Source: RGIG9041 sp045657265
Lineage (GTDB): Bacteria > Bacillota > Clostridia > Oscillospirales > QAKW01
DNA length: 50,122 nucleotides
Direction: 5' to 3'
Assembly (NCBI GenBank): GCA_045657265.1
Contig: JAZOSU010000009.1
Location: 1 to 50,122 of the forward strand
Shown here: positions 25,579 to 34,333 of the stretch, piece by piece
Position numbering within the stretch: position 1 is the stretch's first letter
Layout of the letters: each line of letters starts with the position of its first letter
The notes under the pieces: model-generated
Databases searched by the model: none
Told to the model about the DNA's origin: nothing
Seen by the model: only the letters and a program-made list of their open reading frames with translations
Program-made: the position numbers and the translations under genes

Positions 25579-27174
25579 TTACAGTGTAGTTAAATCTATC
25601 CAAATTGCCGGTCTCACACCATTAATATCATATCTATAGATATCATCCCACTGCTCATAATTATAGATCTTATCGCCCTTGCCTTCAAACGCAAATACTT
25701 GTTTAGAATAATTACCAGAAAAAGAATTATGTGCTAATAAATCTCTAGTCATCCATTTATAATACGTTCCTTTTTCTCTAATATACCCAGTTGCCTTGAC
25801 TTTTTCTGCAGAATATTTGGTTGCCTGTCCTACAATTTCTTCTACAGACATTAATTCTTTTATCTCATCAACAGAAAGTAAAAACACTTTATCTGCTGTA
25901 GAAGTTGTATTAATATCTCTTGATACAATATCCTCTTCTAAATTATAATTATCATATACTCCCGTATACGTTACCACTTTTGAATCCATCGATGTAGAAA
26001 GTATATATCTTACTTCATCTTTACTGAATGCAGTATTATAAAAATCCTTGTTCAACCATTCCCGTACTACACTATTTTCCCAAGTGGCCGTTTTGGAATA
26101 CTTTATTTGTTCGGCATAATCGTATGAATCTAATACATATTTCGAAATAAGCAATGCTTTGTTCCCGTCGTTCTTTAAAACAATCCATTCAATCAGTTCT
26201 GAGCCATTCGAAGTAACATTATCTTGTTCATAGTTACCAAATTTTACAACGGCACCGTCTTTTATCTCTGACTTTTTTAAAGAGGATACTCGCGAATTAT
26301 CAACGCGTGTTATAGAGTTAAAATCATAATTTGAAAATTCATCGAATGATATAGGGTCTTTTGTTAACAAATTTCCATATATATCAACAACGATAAAATA
26401 TTTTTTACCATCCTTCCCCTCAAAAACGACTTTAGCAAGGCCATCTTCAATTGGAAACAGATTTGTAATTGTGTAGCGTTGTCCAAAGTAACCTTCGAGA
26501 CTATCAGAAAAATCAAGCGCTACTTGTCCTTGCTCATTTATGTAAGCTTCGTAGAAATATGGCATATATCCTTCTGAAAAAACACCACTAAAATTGCCCA
26601 ATCGAGCACCATTTAGTTCTAAACGTTCATCAAGTGCAACCTTTGTTCCGTCCTTACAAAGCATATATGCACTTCCAGATTTTACATAGGTATCTTCGTA
26701 GTACCCCTCAATATAAAATGCATAACCATGACTATTAAATTCTCTAAGTGCTGCATCTTCATATCCATCTGAGCCAGCAATACATTCGATTGAAAATGCT
26801 ACTTCGCCTTTGAGATTTACTACATCATAAGACACAATTGTAGATGAATTCCACGAATGCTCATATTCACCAGTCCCGACAAAAGCAAAATCATTCACAA
26901 AATTATTCGGTCTCGACCACACAGCGGCAGGATGCCATTCACCGACTAAATTTCCCTCTTCGTCTAAATATCCAACATATGTATTGGAACTATCCCAACT
27001 TTCCTCGGTTTTCTTAACCCAAACTCGACCGCAAGACCACTCACCATGTTCCACATACATTGACAGATCAACATCAGGAATCTTATTCTCGTTGATAGCA
27101 TTATTAGAACCGCATGCTGTTAAGCACAATAAAACGACAATAACCAAAACCGTTGAAATAATTTTATTTTTCAT
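25579..27174 (-). CDS. Lipoprotein with WG-repeat-like and DUF6273-like regions
   Basis: Surface lipoprotein of 531 aa. Residues 1-21 are a lipoprotein signal with lipobox LTAC. Residues about 40-300 look like WG/KWG-type repeats (YVGYLDEEGNLVGEW, FIVVDIYGNLLT). Residues about 305-531 match the DUF6273 pattern: VKFGNYEQDN, IEWIVLKNDGNKALLISKYVLD, TWENSVVREWLNKDFYNTAF, KVFLLSVDEI, GVRPAIWIDL. DUF6273 domains occur on many clostridial surface proteins and have no known reaction. It lies between the other lipoprotein and the phosphatase in the operon, so it may be the surface sensor or client of the ABC system (inference). Confidence 0.82.
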   Translation of the reverse strand: MKNKIISTVLVIVVLLCLTACGSNNAINENKIPDVDLSMYVEHGEWSCGRVWVKKTEESWDSSNTYVGYLDEEGNLVGEWHPAAVWSRPNNFVNDFAFVGTGEYEHSWNSSTIVSYDVVNLKGEVAFSIECIAGSDGYEDAALREFNSHGYAFYIEGYYEDTYVKSGSAYMLCKDGTKVALDERLELNGARLGNFSGVFSEGYMPYFYEAYINEQGQVALDFSDSLEGYFGQRYTITNLFPIEDGLAKVVFEGKDGKKYFIVVDIYGNLLTKDPISFDEFSNYDFNSITRVDNSRVSSLKKSEIKDGAVVKFGNYEQDNVTSNGSELIEWIVLKNDGNKALLISKYVLDSYDYAEQIKYSKTATWENSVVREWLNKDFYNTAFSKDEVRYILSTSMDSKVVTYTGVYDNYNLEEDIVSRDINTTSTADKVFLLSVDEIKELMSVEEIVGQATKYSAEKVKATGYIREKGTYYKWMTRDLLAHNSFSGNYSKQVFAFEGKGDKIYNYEQWDDIYRYDINGVRPAIWIDLTTL

Positions 27175-27229
27175 TTACATTACCCCTCATTACTAACTAG
27201 CCTATTTCGATATTACCATCTTACAAAAA

Positions 27230-28501
27230 TCACTTAATCATCCAGCTAACATCTTCCCAACTTCCACCATCAATATTCATTCTGCAAAGGGTATCATCAT
27301 CAGTGTAGTAATACAAATAATCTCCACAAACACAGGCACTACAAGTTGTGGGATAACCCGATTTTATATCGTCATTTGTGATTTTCTTAACATCATCATC
27401 GTTGGAACTAAAATAGAATTTATAGACTCCCCCAGCATCTTCGAAATACCATCCATCATCGGATATGAACGAAAAATCTTCTATTTCTTCTCCATCAGTT
27501 AATTGAGTATCAGTTGACTGATAGTGAAAATAATTAATATCATCACTGTGACCGAGATCTGTAACTATGCAATCTTTTACCATAGAGAAAACATTGCCAT
27601 TTTGAGCTGCAAACAAGTTAGTTGCTACATACTTGTACGAGTTTTTGCAATAAGTATATGCATTTACGGAAGTTTCTAAAATTTCTCCATCCTTATAGCA
27701 CAAGATATTGTCTTTTTGATAATTTGAATAATAAACTCTTCCATCACCACAAACGGTTTTAAGATCGATTAATTTAATATAGCGATCATAGCCGGCAGCA
27801 CTCAAGTCTCCTAGTGTCTCTTTAGTTGAATCAGCAGAATCTAAGATAACTATTTCGTTGGTTTTTAAATTCTTCTTGCACAAACTATGTTCAATAAGTG
27901 CAGTGGATAAATCATATTGCTCCTTGATTGCATTACAAGCATAATAAATCCATTCGCCGTCCACATAAAAACTTGTGCTTGTTGGACGTTCAGGAGTGCC
28001 TATTACGGCCACTAACTCTAAGTCTAATATACTTGCATCCATCATATTAGGAAAACGCCATATTGCGCAATCACTGGCCCAATACACCCAATTATCTACA
28101 ACTTGAAGATTATTGATCGATATTATATCTTCAATTTCATAAGAATCAGGATTGTTCCATCCAAGTTTCGAGGCCATTTCTTCTCTATGCTCATTAGGGA
28201 TGAATATGGTTTCGATATTAAATTTGCTATATTCGCCGCCATCTACGAGGGTTCTCTTAATTCCATCCCTTAAATCATAATAGTTACTGTAAAAAATCCA
28301 TTCGCCTTCAATCGCCATATTTAATAGCGACGATTGGAAGTCTCCGTGTGTATTATAATTATTATTTGCATCGGATGAATTATCCGTTGTATTAGAATTA
28401 TTGATATTATCGTTCGTATTTACATCATTTTTTTCCTTGCACGCACTTAAGTATAAAAACATTGATAATACCAGTAAAAGTGCTATGTACTTTCTTATCA
28501 T
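27230..28501 (-). CDS. Lipoprotein with repeated WIYYS-type blades (DUF5050-like)
   Basis: Surface lipoprotein of 423 aa. The signal is MIRKYIALLLVLSMFLYLSAC with lipobox LSAC, followed by an Asn/Asp-rich linker. The rest has recurring short beta elements such as GEWIFYSNYYD, NWVYWASDCAIWRF, GEWIYYACN, GRVYYSNYQ and DYLYYYTDDDTLCRMN. This pattern is that of DUF5050-like beta-propeller proteins. The start is ATG at 28501, 8 nt after AAGGAG; an in-frame start at 28558 would overlap the permease. It probably binds an external ligand or cell-wall component (inference). Confidence 0.8.
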   Translation of the reverse strand: MIRKYIALLLVLSMFLYLSACKEKNDVNTNDNINNSNTTDNSSDANNNYNTHGDFQSSLLNMAIEGEWIFYSNYYDLRDGIKRTLVDGGEYSKFNIETIFIPNEHREEMASKLGWNNPDSYEIEDIISINNLQVVDNWVYWASDCAIWRFPNMMDASILDLELVAVIGTPERPTSTSFYVDGEWIYYACNAIKEQYDLSTALIEHSLCKKNLKTNEIVILDSADSTKETLGDLSAAGYDRYIKLIDLKTVCGDGRVYYSNYQKDNILCYKDGEILETSVNAYTYCKNSYKYVATNLFAAQNGNVFSMVKDCIVTDLGHSDDINYFHYQSTDTQLTDGEEIEDFSFISDDGWYFEDAGGVYKFYFSSNDDDVKKITNDDIKSGYPTTCSACVCGDYLYYYTDDDTLCRMNIDGGSWEDVSWMIK

Positions 28502-28538
28502 ACTCATTGCTCCTTGTTTAATGAAAAACACTATTTTA

Positions 28539-29420
28539 CTATCGTTTATCCTTATCAACTAATTTCAAGAACAATATTCCTATCGTTCCATAAGCCACAC
28601 TATAACCTATCAAAATCAGCCATGTTTTCGTGATGTTTTGAACAGACCCGTCATAATCCATATCATATTTTTGAGTCAGTTTAAGATCTTTCCAACTATC
28701 GATATCTTCATCCGATTCCTTTGCTGCTTGAAATTTTTCAAGTGTGTCTTTTGTGGGTATCTCATTAAGATCCGCAGAGCTACAAATCGCACACAATCCC
28801 CATTTGCTTATAGTTAATTCTTTTATTGGCTCTGCTTTTTCAGGCAATGCGAACATCATTCCGGACATAACCAACTGAATAATTAAAACGAAAGGCATAA
28901 CGGTCATCGCGGCATTTTCTGTTTTTACAATGCAAGAAACCAATACGCCAAGTGCATCGGCACAAAAGATAATTAGTGTAAACGAGATAAAAAATTCAAA
29001 GCCAGTCCATCCAAAAATAATACCTTTTGATGGGAAATCCCTAAATATATCAAATACAGTTGTAAGAATAATGCTTTCGGCAATACAAAGAGCAAGTTCA
29101 AATATCATTCGCGCAATGACATAAGAAGAAATATGTAAGCCGGTACGGTGTTCACGCTTGATAATCGCACGTTCTCTACAAACAGTTTGTATAGAATTAA
29201 ACAATCCAGTCCAAATACAACCACAAATCATCGCAAATACACCTGTTTTAGTGGCTTCGTTTACTGAAAAAGTATTGTCTCCTATAACCCAGGCAAGAAT
29301 TATCGAGATTATTAGTGTGCTTATTAAAGATTTCCAACCTTTTTCATTGATAAATCCACGAAAGCACTTTCCCACATATATCTTGATTTGTCCTATTCTT
29401 CCGATTCTTGATTCCGCCAT
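28539..29420 (-). CDS. ABC-2 type permease
   Basis: Membrane subunit paired with the FHA-ABC ATPase. About six hydrophobic segments are visible, including SLISTLIISIILAWVIG, GVFAMICGCIWTGLFNSI, FEFFISFTLIIFCADALGVLV and MTVMPFVLIIQLVMSGMMFAL. This is the ABCG/ABC-2 export layout. It has an extracellular loop before the last segment. I chose ATG at 29420 (293 aa), 8 nt after AAGGGG; a GTG at 29429 overlaps the ATPase stop codon. The exported substrate is unknown. Confidence 0.85.
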   Translation of the reverse strand: MAESRIGRIGQIKIYVGKCFRGFINEKGWKSLISTLIISIILAWVIGDNTFSVNEATKTGVFAMICGCIWTGLFNSIQTVCRERAIIKREHRTGLHISSYVIARMIFELALCIAESIILTTVFDIFRDFPSKGIIFGWTGFEFFISFTLIIFCADALGVLVSCIVKTENAAMTVMPFVLIIQLVMSGMMFALPEKAEPIKELTISKWGLCAICSSADLNEIPTKDTLEKFQAAKESDEDIDSWKDLKLTQKYDMDYDGSVQNITKTWLILIGYSVAYGTIGILFLKLVDKDKR

Positions 29421-29425
29421 CGGTA

Positions 29426-31030
29426 TCACCCCTTACTACATGAGATATACTTATCAATAAAGTAATCTGACAAGCCTTCGCCGTTCTCATCAGGACGGTT
29501 TATTTTTTTAACAATTTCCCTGAAACTCTTAACTCCAAAGAAGTCAAAGGCTTCTTTGGTGCTGCCATAAAAAGCCAAATGACCGCAGTTATCCTTCGTG
29601 CTTTTAGCAAGAACAATTACCTTATCAAACAAATCTGCAGCTCGTTCAGGGCTATGTGTAATAACCATAACGATTTTTCCTTGATCGGCTATTGCACGCA
29701 GATTTTCCATAAGGCCACGTCCCATAATATCATCAACGCCGGAATCGGGTTCATCTAAGAAAAACAAGCTTGGATTCGCGATGAATTCTACCGCTATACT
29801 TAACCGCTTTCTTTGACCGCCACTCAGCTTAGATACAAGGGTTTCTCTTTCTCTGCTTAAACCTAAATCCTCTAGTATTTGCCTAATTCGCTCTTCACGA
29901 TCCTCATAACTGATTTTTCGTGGCAACTTCATTTCTGCAGCATTAGAGAGTGTATCATAAACAGAGTCGCTTCCACGCAAAAGATCCTGTTGGGGTACAA
30001 ATCCAATTTCATATTTCATCTGCTCATATTCTTCATAAATATCGGTATCGCTGTAAATAATTTTCCCCTCTGCTTTTTCATACCCCATTACAGCATTTAT
30101 GAAGGTTGTCTTGCCTGCACCTGAGCCGCCGAGAATTAATACCATCTCGCCGTTAGCCACAGATAAATTGATATCTTGCAACAGTAGCATCTTCTTAAAC
30201 CGTTGAACAACGCTTCTTTCAACGATATTAATAACTAATCCACCATTGTTTTGCGGTTTCTCACGCCTGGGATTTATTACGGGTACAGATTCAATTTTCT
30301 TTTGGATGGGCTTATCTAATGTGATATTAACGGGTTTATCTAACTTATCTTCGCCAGAAAATAAAATCGCATCACCTAAAAAGATAAATAGAGTATCAAC
30401 GATTCTCACAACATCAAATTCATTAAGATAACGTGGTGAGTTTAATCTTTTTCCGTTAAGAAAAACACCGTTTGTACTCTTGTGATCAATAATAGCCCAT
30501 CCGTTACTGGAAGAGAAAAAAGATGCATGCTTTTCCGAAATCATATCATTCTCAATTTGCAATCCACTTGAAGCAGAGCGACCAATGCACAGTTCAGCTA
30601 TATTTTCACTAAGGGAAATTTTTTGCCAATTAGTTTCAGCAATTGGAGTTGTAGTAAACAATCCAAAAACTCTCTCAGGATGGTGTTTTTCACCATCCTT
30701 AATATCAAAAGTTATGATATTAAGATCATCAAGTTGGACTGCGGATTGCCCGGCGATTTCTTGTCTACCATATAATTTGCCGTTAACATATGTACCGTTA
30801 GTGCTATCTAAATCACGATAATAATATTTACCATTGACATTTGCAATTTCGCCATGTAACCGAGATACAATAGATGAATTGATTGTAATGTCGCTTTTTG
30901 ATTGTTGGGATGCTCTTCCAATTGTAGTAAGTAGACCGAGTTTATTTGTGGATATAACACCGCTTTTATTAAATAAAATCAGGAAAGCTATATCCGCATT
31001 GGTTGGGTTATAAAATACTGTTTTTGCCAT
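29426..31030 (-). CDS. ABC transporter ATPase with two N-terminal FHA domains
   Basis: ABCG-like ATPase that can also read phosphothreonine. FHA 1 (about residues 30-85) has TIGRASQQSKSDI, SRLHGEIA and DSTNGTYVNG. FHA 2 (about 145-200) has CIGRSASSGLQI, SEKHASF and STNGVFLNG. Both keep the Arg, Ser/His and Asn residues that bind phosphopeptides. The ATPase follows with Walker A GGSGAGKTT near 298, signature LSGGQRKRLS near 403 and Walker B LFFLDEPDSGVDD. It lies 4 nt after the kinase gene, so the kinase very likely creates the phosphosites that these FHA domains bind and thereby controls transport (inference). Confidence 0.93.
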   Translation of the reverse strand: MAKTVFYNPTNADIAFLILFNKSGVISTNKLGLLTTIGRASQQSKSDITINSSIVSRLHGEIANVNGKYYYRDLDSTNGTYVNGKLYGRQEIAGQSAVQLDDLNIITFDIKDGEKHHPERVFGLFTTTPIAETNWQKISLSENIAELCIGRSASSGLQIENDMISEKHASFFSSSNGWAIIDHKSTNGVFLNGKRLNSPRYLNEFDVVRIVDTLFIFLGDAILFSGEDKLDKPVNITLDKPIQKKIESVPVINPRREKPQNNGGLVINIVERSVVQRFKKMLLLQDINLSVANGEMVLILGGSGAGKTTFINAVMGYEKAEGKIIYSDTDIYEEYEQMKYEIGFVPQQDLLRGSDSVYDTLSNAAEMKLPRKISYEDREERIRQILEDLGLSRERETLVSKLSGGQRKRLSIAVEFIANPSLFFLDEPDSGVDDIMGRGLMENLRAIADQGKIVMVITHSPERAADLFDKVIVLAKSTKDNCGHLAFYGSTKEAFDFFGVKSFREIVKKINRPDENGEGLSDYFIDKYISCSKG

Positions 31031-31034
31031 TGTT

Positions 31035-34000
31035 TTACCCCTCTGTATTCCCTTCGGTTAGATCCGGATTCTCAGTTTGCTCTTCTAACTCATCAGTCGA
31101 TAGGAAAGATGTAAATCCATAACCGCTTAAGGTTTCTTGTTGCCTTGGCGTGGCATTAAAAATTGATACCGAAAGATTATCCTTTTCGGAAAGAGCCTTA
31201 AAATCAATTCCGTCATCATACGAAATGCTTAATACAACCCTACGAACTAGGCTATTGCCCAGTGAAGCTAATGTAAAATTATCCAAAGACGATATAGGAT
31301 TGTTGGCAACCTCAAGAATACTTAACTTACTCAAACTGTAGAGCGGAGAAATATCCGTTATCTGATTGTTGTTGATTTTAAGCATTTCTAACGAAGCACA
31401 TTTTTTAAGAGGTGTTACATCCACTATTTTATTCCCTGACAAATACATATGTGTAGTATTTGTGTAATTGGACAGCGCTTCAATGCTTACAATCAGATTG
31501 TCTCTTAAATCGATACCGCTTGTAGCATTGTTAATAAGCTTTTGGCAAGAAGATAGCGGGTTAATATCGACAATTTGATTGCCGCGTGCTTCAAAATATT
31601 CCAGATCTTCAAATAAAGGCAAAACACCTATATCACTGATATTATTATAAGAAATATTAAGCTTATAAAGTTTATAGCATTCTTTAATCGGTGTTAAATC
31701 GGCTATCTTATTATGATTAACGTCTAAGTATCTAATGTTATAATTGTTTGCTAGGGCACTAATATCACCGATATTATTATAAGAAGCATCAAGATTTGAA
31801 AAATTACCATCAATTAAACATGAAATATCGGAAATTTGATTTGTTGATACATCAAGATTATCTAATTTATCTAACTTTAGATGAGACAAATCATTGATGT
31901 TGTTAACTGATAGATCTGCAATATATAGTGAGTACTTAGATAGCGGCGATAAATCACTTATATTATTATTTTTGGCATACAAATTTAGCAAAGCATCGGT
32001 TTTCGTAACAAATTCGAGCGACGACAATTTGTTTCCATTGCAATACAGCGTTGTAATGGTTTTAGGCAGCATAATAGTATCGGCATCAAGCTCACCTAAA
32101 TAATCCATATGAAGTGTATCCAAAGCAACAAATTTTTCTAAACAACTCAAATTTGCAACCTTGGTATTGCTGATATGAAGTGTTTTTAAATTCGCTAAAT
32201 CACTCAAACAGGAAATGTCTGTAACCTTAGTATTAGAAACATCTAAATATGTAAGTTCCTTCAAATTTGATAGTGGAGATATATCAGTTACATCTGGATT
32301 GGCTGCTATAGACAGTTCCTTGAGCCAAGTGACTTCACCTATAATTTTCACCGAATCATCATCCAAAAAACTAGCGAAAATTTTCAACGATTCTAGGTTT
32401 TTGAGTTCTTTCAGTTTTTCAAGATCATTATTTGTGGTTAAATCGCTGTAAAGTTCTACTATAGTTGCATCGCGTTCAATATTTTCGTCGCCGATAGTAA
32501 CGGTATTAACACTAGTCGAAACAACGCCTATGATAAATACTGCAACAGCAGCTGCCACTAACCCGCTATATAACCGAACAAAGAACTTTCTCCTTTTTCG
32601 TTCCAGTCTAGGATAATATAAATATCCAAACAAAATAGGAAGTGCCAAAGAACAAATTGTAGTTATCAAAGCAAACGCACCATCACCAGACTCGGTCGCA
32701 TTGCTTGAAAAAGCATTATAAGTTACCCACGCACAAAATATAGTTATTAAACTAGAAACAATATTAGCGATTAAGCAAAAAATATGAGGCTTTCTCTCTT
32801 TATTGTTAATTTTAGAAAAATACTTTTTACCTAAAAAGAATGTAGCACCCGCAAAAGCCACCGTTAATATTCCGGAGAATATCGGAATGATTTCCTCAAC
32901 AATATTTGAAACTGCGGACGACAAGCACATAAAGAACAAGAAATATGTAACAATAGCACCGATAAGGAAAAATACATTCCGCTTTTCCTGTTTGTGCTCT
33001 TGTTTCTTTTCTGTATTCACGTTTTCTTTTTTGGGTCTGTCTTCTGTTTTTACATACGGACGGGGTTCAGTTTGTTTTGTAGCCCTCGTTGCAGAACTTT
33101 GTGTCTTTTCATCATCAACAAAAGACGACACACTAACAAAAGATGAGAGACAGTCATCGTGCAGTTCTGAAATACTTTGATATCTATTTTCTTGATGAAT
33201 CTCCATTCCTTTGAAAATTATGGATTCTTGCTGGAAATTTACCGAAGGATTGATCTCTGATATCTTCTTAATATCGTCAGAAAACAGTCTGTTCATTGCA
33301 TCATCCGGGGTAATTCCGGTGAGCATTTTGTACATTGTGGCAGAAAGAGCATAGACATCAGTCCAAGGTCCCTGCTTACCTTTAGTGCGATATTGTTCCT
33401 CTGGTGCATAGCCTGGTTTTAGAAGTATGGATAAGCTCTTTTCATCCGCTCCGCTCACTTCTCTGGCAGCACCGAAATCAAGAAGCTTTACCGTACCATC
33501 ATTCAGTATCATAATATTTGCCGGACTAATATCACGGTGGATCAGTCCTTGTGAATGAATTTTAGAAAGGGCTGTCATTACAGGAGACAACATATTAACC
33601 ACTGTATTAAAATCCATTGCTCCGTTTTTCTCAATAAAGGTTTTTAAGTCCACACCTTCTAAGTATTCCATTACGATGTAAGCAGTATTGTTTTCAGAAA
33701 AGAAATCACGAACAGATACAATACTTTGTTCATTTGAGAATTTTGCTAAAATACGTGCCTCATCAAGAAAACTTTTTTTACCTTTTTCAAAAAAGGTAAT
33801 CGCACCGCCTATGGGAGAAGTGATTTCAGCAGAAATAGTGTTATTACGATTAACAACACCGGATGGAAAATATTCCTTAATCGCTACCTTCATATCCAAT
33901 ATTGTATCATGGCCTATATAAGTGATTCCAAAACCGCCTTCACCCAAAACACCGCCAACCGCGTATTTCCCTGCAAGGATAGTCCCAGGTTGTAAATGAT

Positions 34001-34097
34001 GAGGCGCGGTCTGATATTCAGATATATCCTTACCGCAATTCGTACAGATGTTTTCCGTTGCTTCTGCCGCACAGAAAGTACAAATTTTTCGTTCCAT
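31035..34097 (-). CDS. Membrane Ser/Thr kinase with zinc ribbon and extracellular leucine-rich repeats
   Basis: Signalling kinase of 1020 aa and first gene of the operon. In order: a zinc ribbon (CTFC ... CTNC, residues 6-21); a Hanks-type kinase (about 45-300) with LGEGGFG, VAIKEY, HRDISPANIM, DFGAAR and YAPEEQ; a charged linker; several membrane segments (about 385-545); and about 17 leucine-rich repeats of roughly 22 residues (to about 990), as in internalins. The catalytic loop has Ser where most kinases have Lys (HRDxKPxN), which occurs in some bacterial kinases. The start is ATG at 34097, 6 nt after GGAG; the ATG at 34109 has none. It probably senses an external ligand through the repeats (inference). 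Confidence 0.92.
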   Translation of the reverse strand: MERKICTFCAAEATENICTNCGKDISEYQTAPHHLQPGTILAGKYAVGGVLGEGGFGITYIGHDTILDMKVAIKEYFPSGVVNRNNTISAEITSPIGGAITFFEKGKKSFLDEARILAKFSNEQSIVSVRDFFSENNTAYIVMEYLEGVDLKTFIEKNGAMDFNTVVNMLSPVMTALSKIHSQGLIHRDISPANIMILNDGTVKLLDFGAAREVSGADEKSLSILLKPGYAPEEQYRTKGKQGPWTDVYALSATMYKMLTGITPDDAMNRLFSDDIKKISEINPSVNFQQESIIFKGMEIHQENRYQSISELHDDCLSSFVSVSSFVDDEKTQSSATRATKQTEPRPYVKTEDRPKKENVNTEKKQEHKQEKRNVFFLIGAIVTYFLFFMCLSSAVSNIVEEIIPIFSGILTVAFAGATFFLGKKYFSKINNKERKPHIFCLIANIVSSLITIFCAWVTYNAFSSNATESGDGAFALITTICSLALPILFGYLYYPRLERKRRKFFVRLYSGLVAAAVAVFIIGVVSTSVNTVTIGDENIERDATIVELYSDLTTNNDLEKLKELKNLESLKIFASFLDDDSVKIIGEVTWLKELSIAANPDVTDISPLSNLKELTYLDVSNTKVTDISCLSDLANLKTLHISNTKVANLSCLEKFVALDTLHMDYLGELDADTIMLPKTITTLYCNGNKLSSLEFVTKTDALLNLYAKNNNISDLSPLSKYSLYIADLSVNNINDLSHLKLDKLDNLDVSTNQISDISCLIDGNFSNLDASYNNIGDISALANNYNIRYLDVNHNKIADLTPIKECYKLYKLNISYNNISDIGVLPLFEDLEYFEARGNQIVDINPLSSCQKLINNATSGIDLRDNLIVSIEALSNYTNTTHMYLSGNKIVDVTPLKKCASLEMLKINNNQITDISPLYSLSKLSILEVANNPISSLDNFTLASLGNSLVRRVVLSISYDDGIDFKALSEKDNLSVSIFNATPRQQETLSGYGFTSFLSTDELEEQTENPDLTEGNTEG

Positions 34098-34126
34098 ATA
34101 CTTCTCCATCCCTTATTTTTAGTAAT

Positions 34127-34156
34127 ATTTTAATTATCGAATACCAGGATTATCAA
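34127..34156 (-). promoter_or_regulatory. Possible weak fixed promoter of the kinase operon
   Basis: Minus-strand TTGATA (inside inversion site A), an 18-nt spacer and TAAAAT. If real, some transcription of the operon would not depend on inversion, and recombinase bound to site A would block it. Confidence 0.3.
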
Positions 34157-34175
34157 AAGGTGTACCTTTTGATAA
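34150..34175. repeat. Putative inversion site A (26 bp)
   Basis: A perfect 12-bp inverted repeat: TTATCAAAAGGT, central GT, ACCTTTTGATAA. The size and layout (two 12-bp arms, 2-bp centre) match Hin/Gin crossover sites, and the outer word TTATCAAAA matches the half-site known from hix sites. It lies 52 nt before the kinase start codon. Confidence 0.75.
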
Positions 34176-34309
34176 AGAACACAGGTGCACTTAATTTTTG
34201 CTATTTTTACCCCAAAAAGACTGATAAAGTTGCATATAAGTGTGTTTCTATTGCATTTTAAATCGCATTATGGTATAATTTACAATAACGAAATAGGCTC
34301 TCAAAAGGT
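34164..34309. other. Putative invertible promoter segment
   Basis: The 148 bp from centre to centre of sites A and B carry no ORF, but contain one good promoter pointing toward + (away from the kinase operon). Inversion would turn it to face the operon, with RNA starting about 80-90 nt before the kinase start codon. The recombinase stop codon lies outside site B, so inversion would not damage that gene. Confidence 0.65.
34251..34279 (+). promoter_or_regulatory. Promoter inside the invertible segment (OFF orientation)
   Basis: TTGCAT, 17-nt spacer, perfect TATAAT on the + strand. In this orientation it reads into the site B hairpin and antisense to the recombinase gene; no + strand gene follows it. 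Confidence 0.65.
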
Positions 34310-34333
34310 ACACTTTTTGAGAGCCTATTTTTT
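34291..34333 (+). terminator. Hairpin at site B followed by a T-run
   Basis: The site B repeat extends to a 16-bp stem (AAATAGGCTCTCAAAA / TTTTTGAGAGCCTATTT) ending in TTTTTT on the + strand. It would stop RNA from the promoter at 34251 in the present orientation. Confidence 0.6.
34298..34323. repeat. Putative inversion site B (26 bp)
   Basis: Arms CTCTCAAAAGGT and ACTTTTTGAGAG (one mismatch) around a central AC. Read on the minus strand, it shares the stretch TCAAAA-GTGTACCTTTTGA with site A with one mismatch, and its centre becomes GT. The two sites are therefore in inverted orientation with matching core dinucleotides, the condition for inversion by a serine recombinase. Confidence 0.72.

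Noticed and set aside
34150..34323. res site of a Tn3-type resolvase
   Set aside because: No transposase or terminal repeats are present. There are two sites, not three sub-sites at one locus, and inverted matching centres predict inversion and not deletion.
34291..34333. Site B hairpin only as an ordinary terminator of the recombinase gene
   Set aside because: On the minus strand it has only a short T-stretch (TATTTCG), and its core matches site A, so recombination site is the better explanation.
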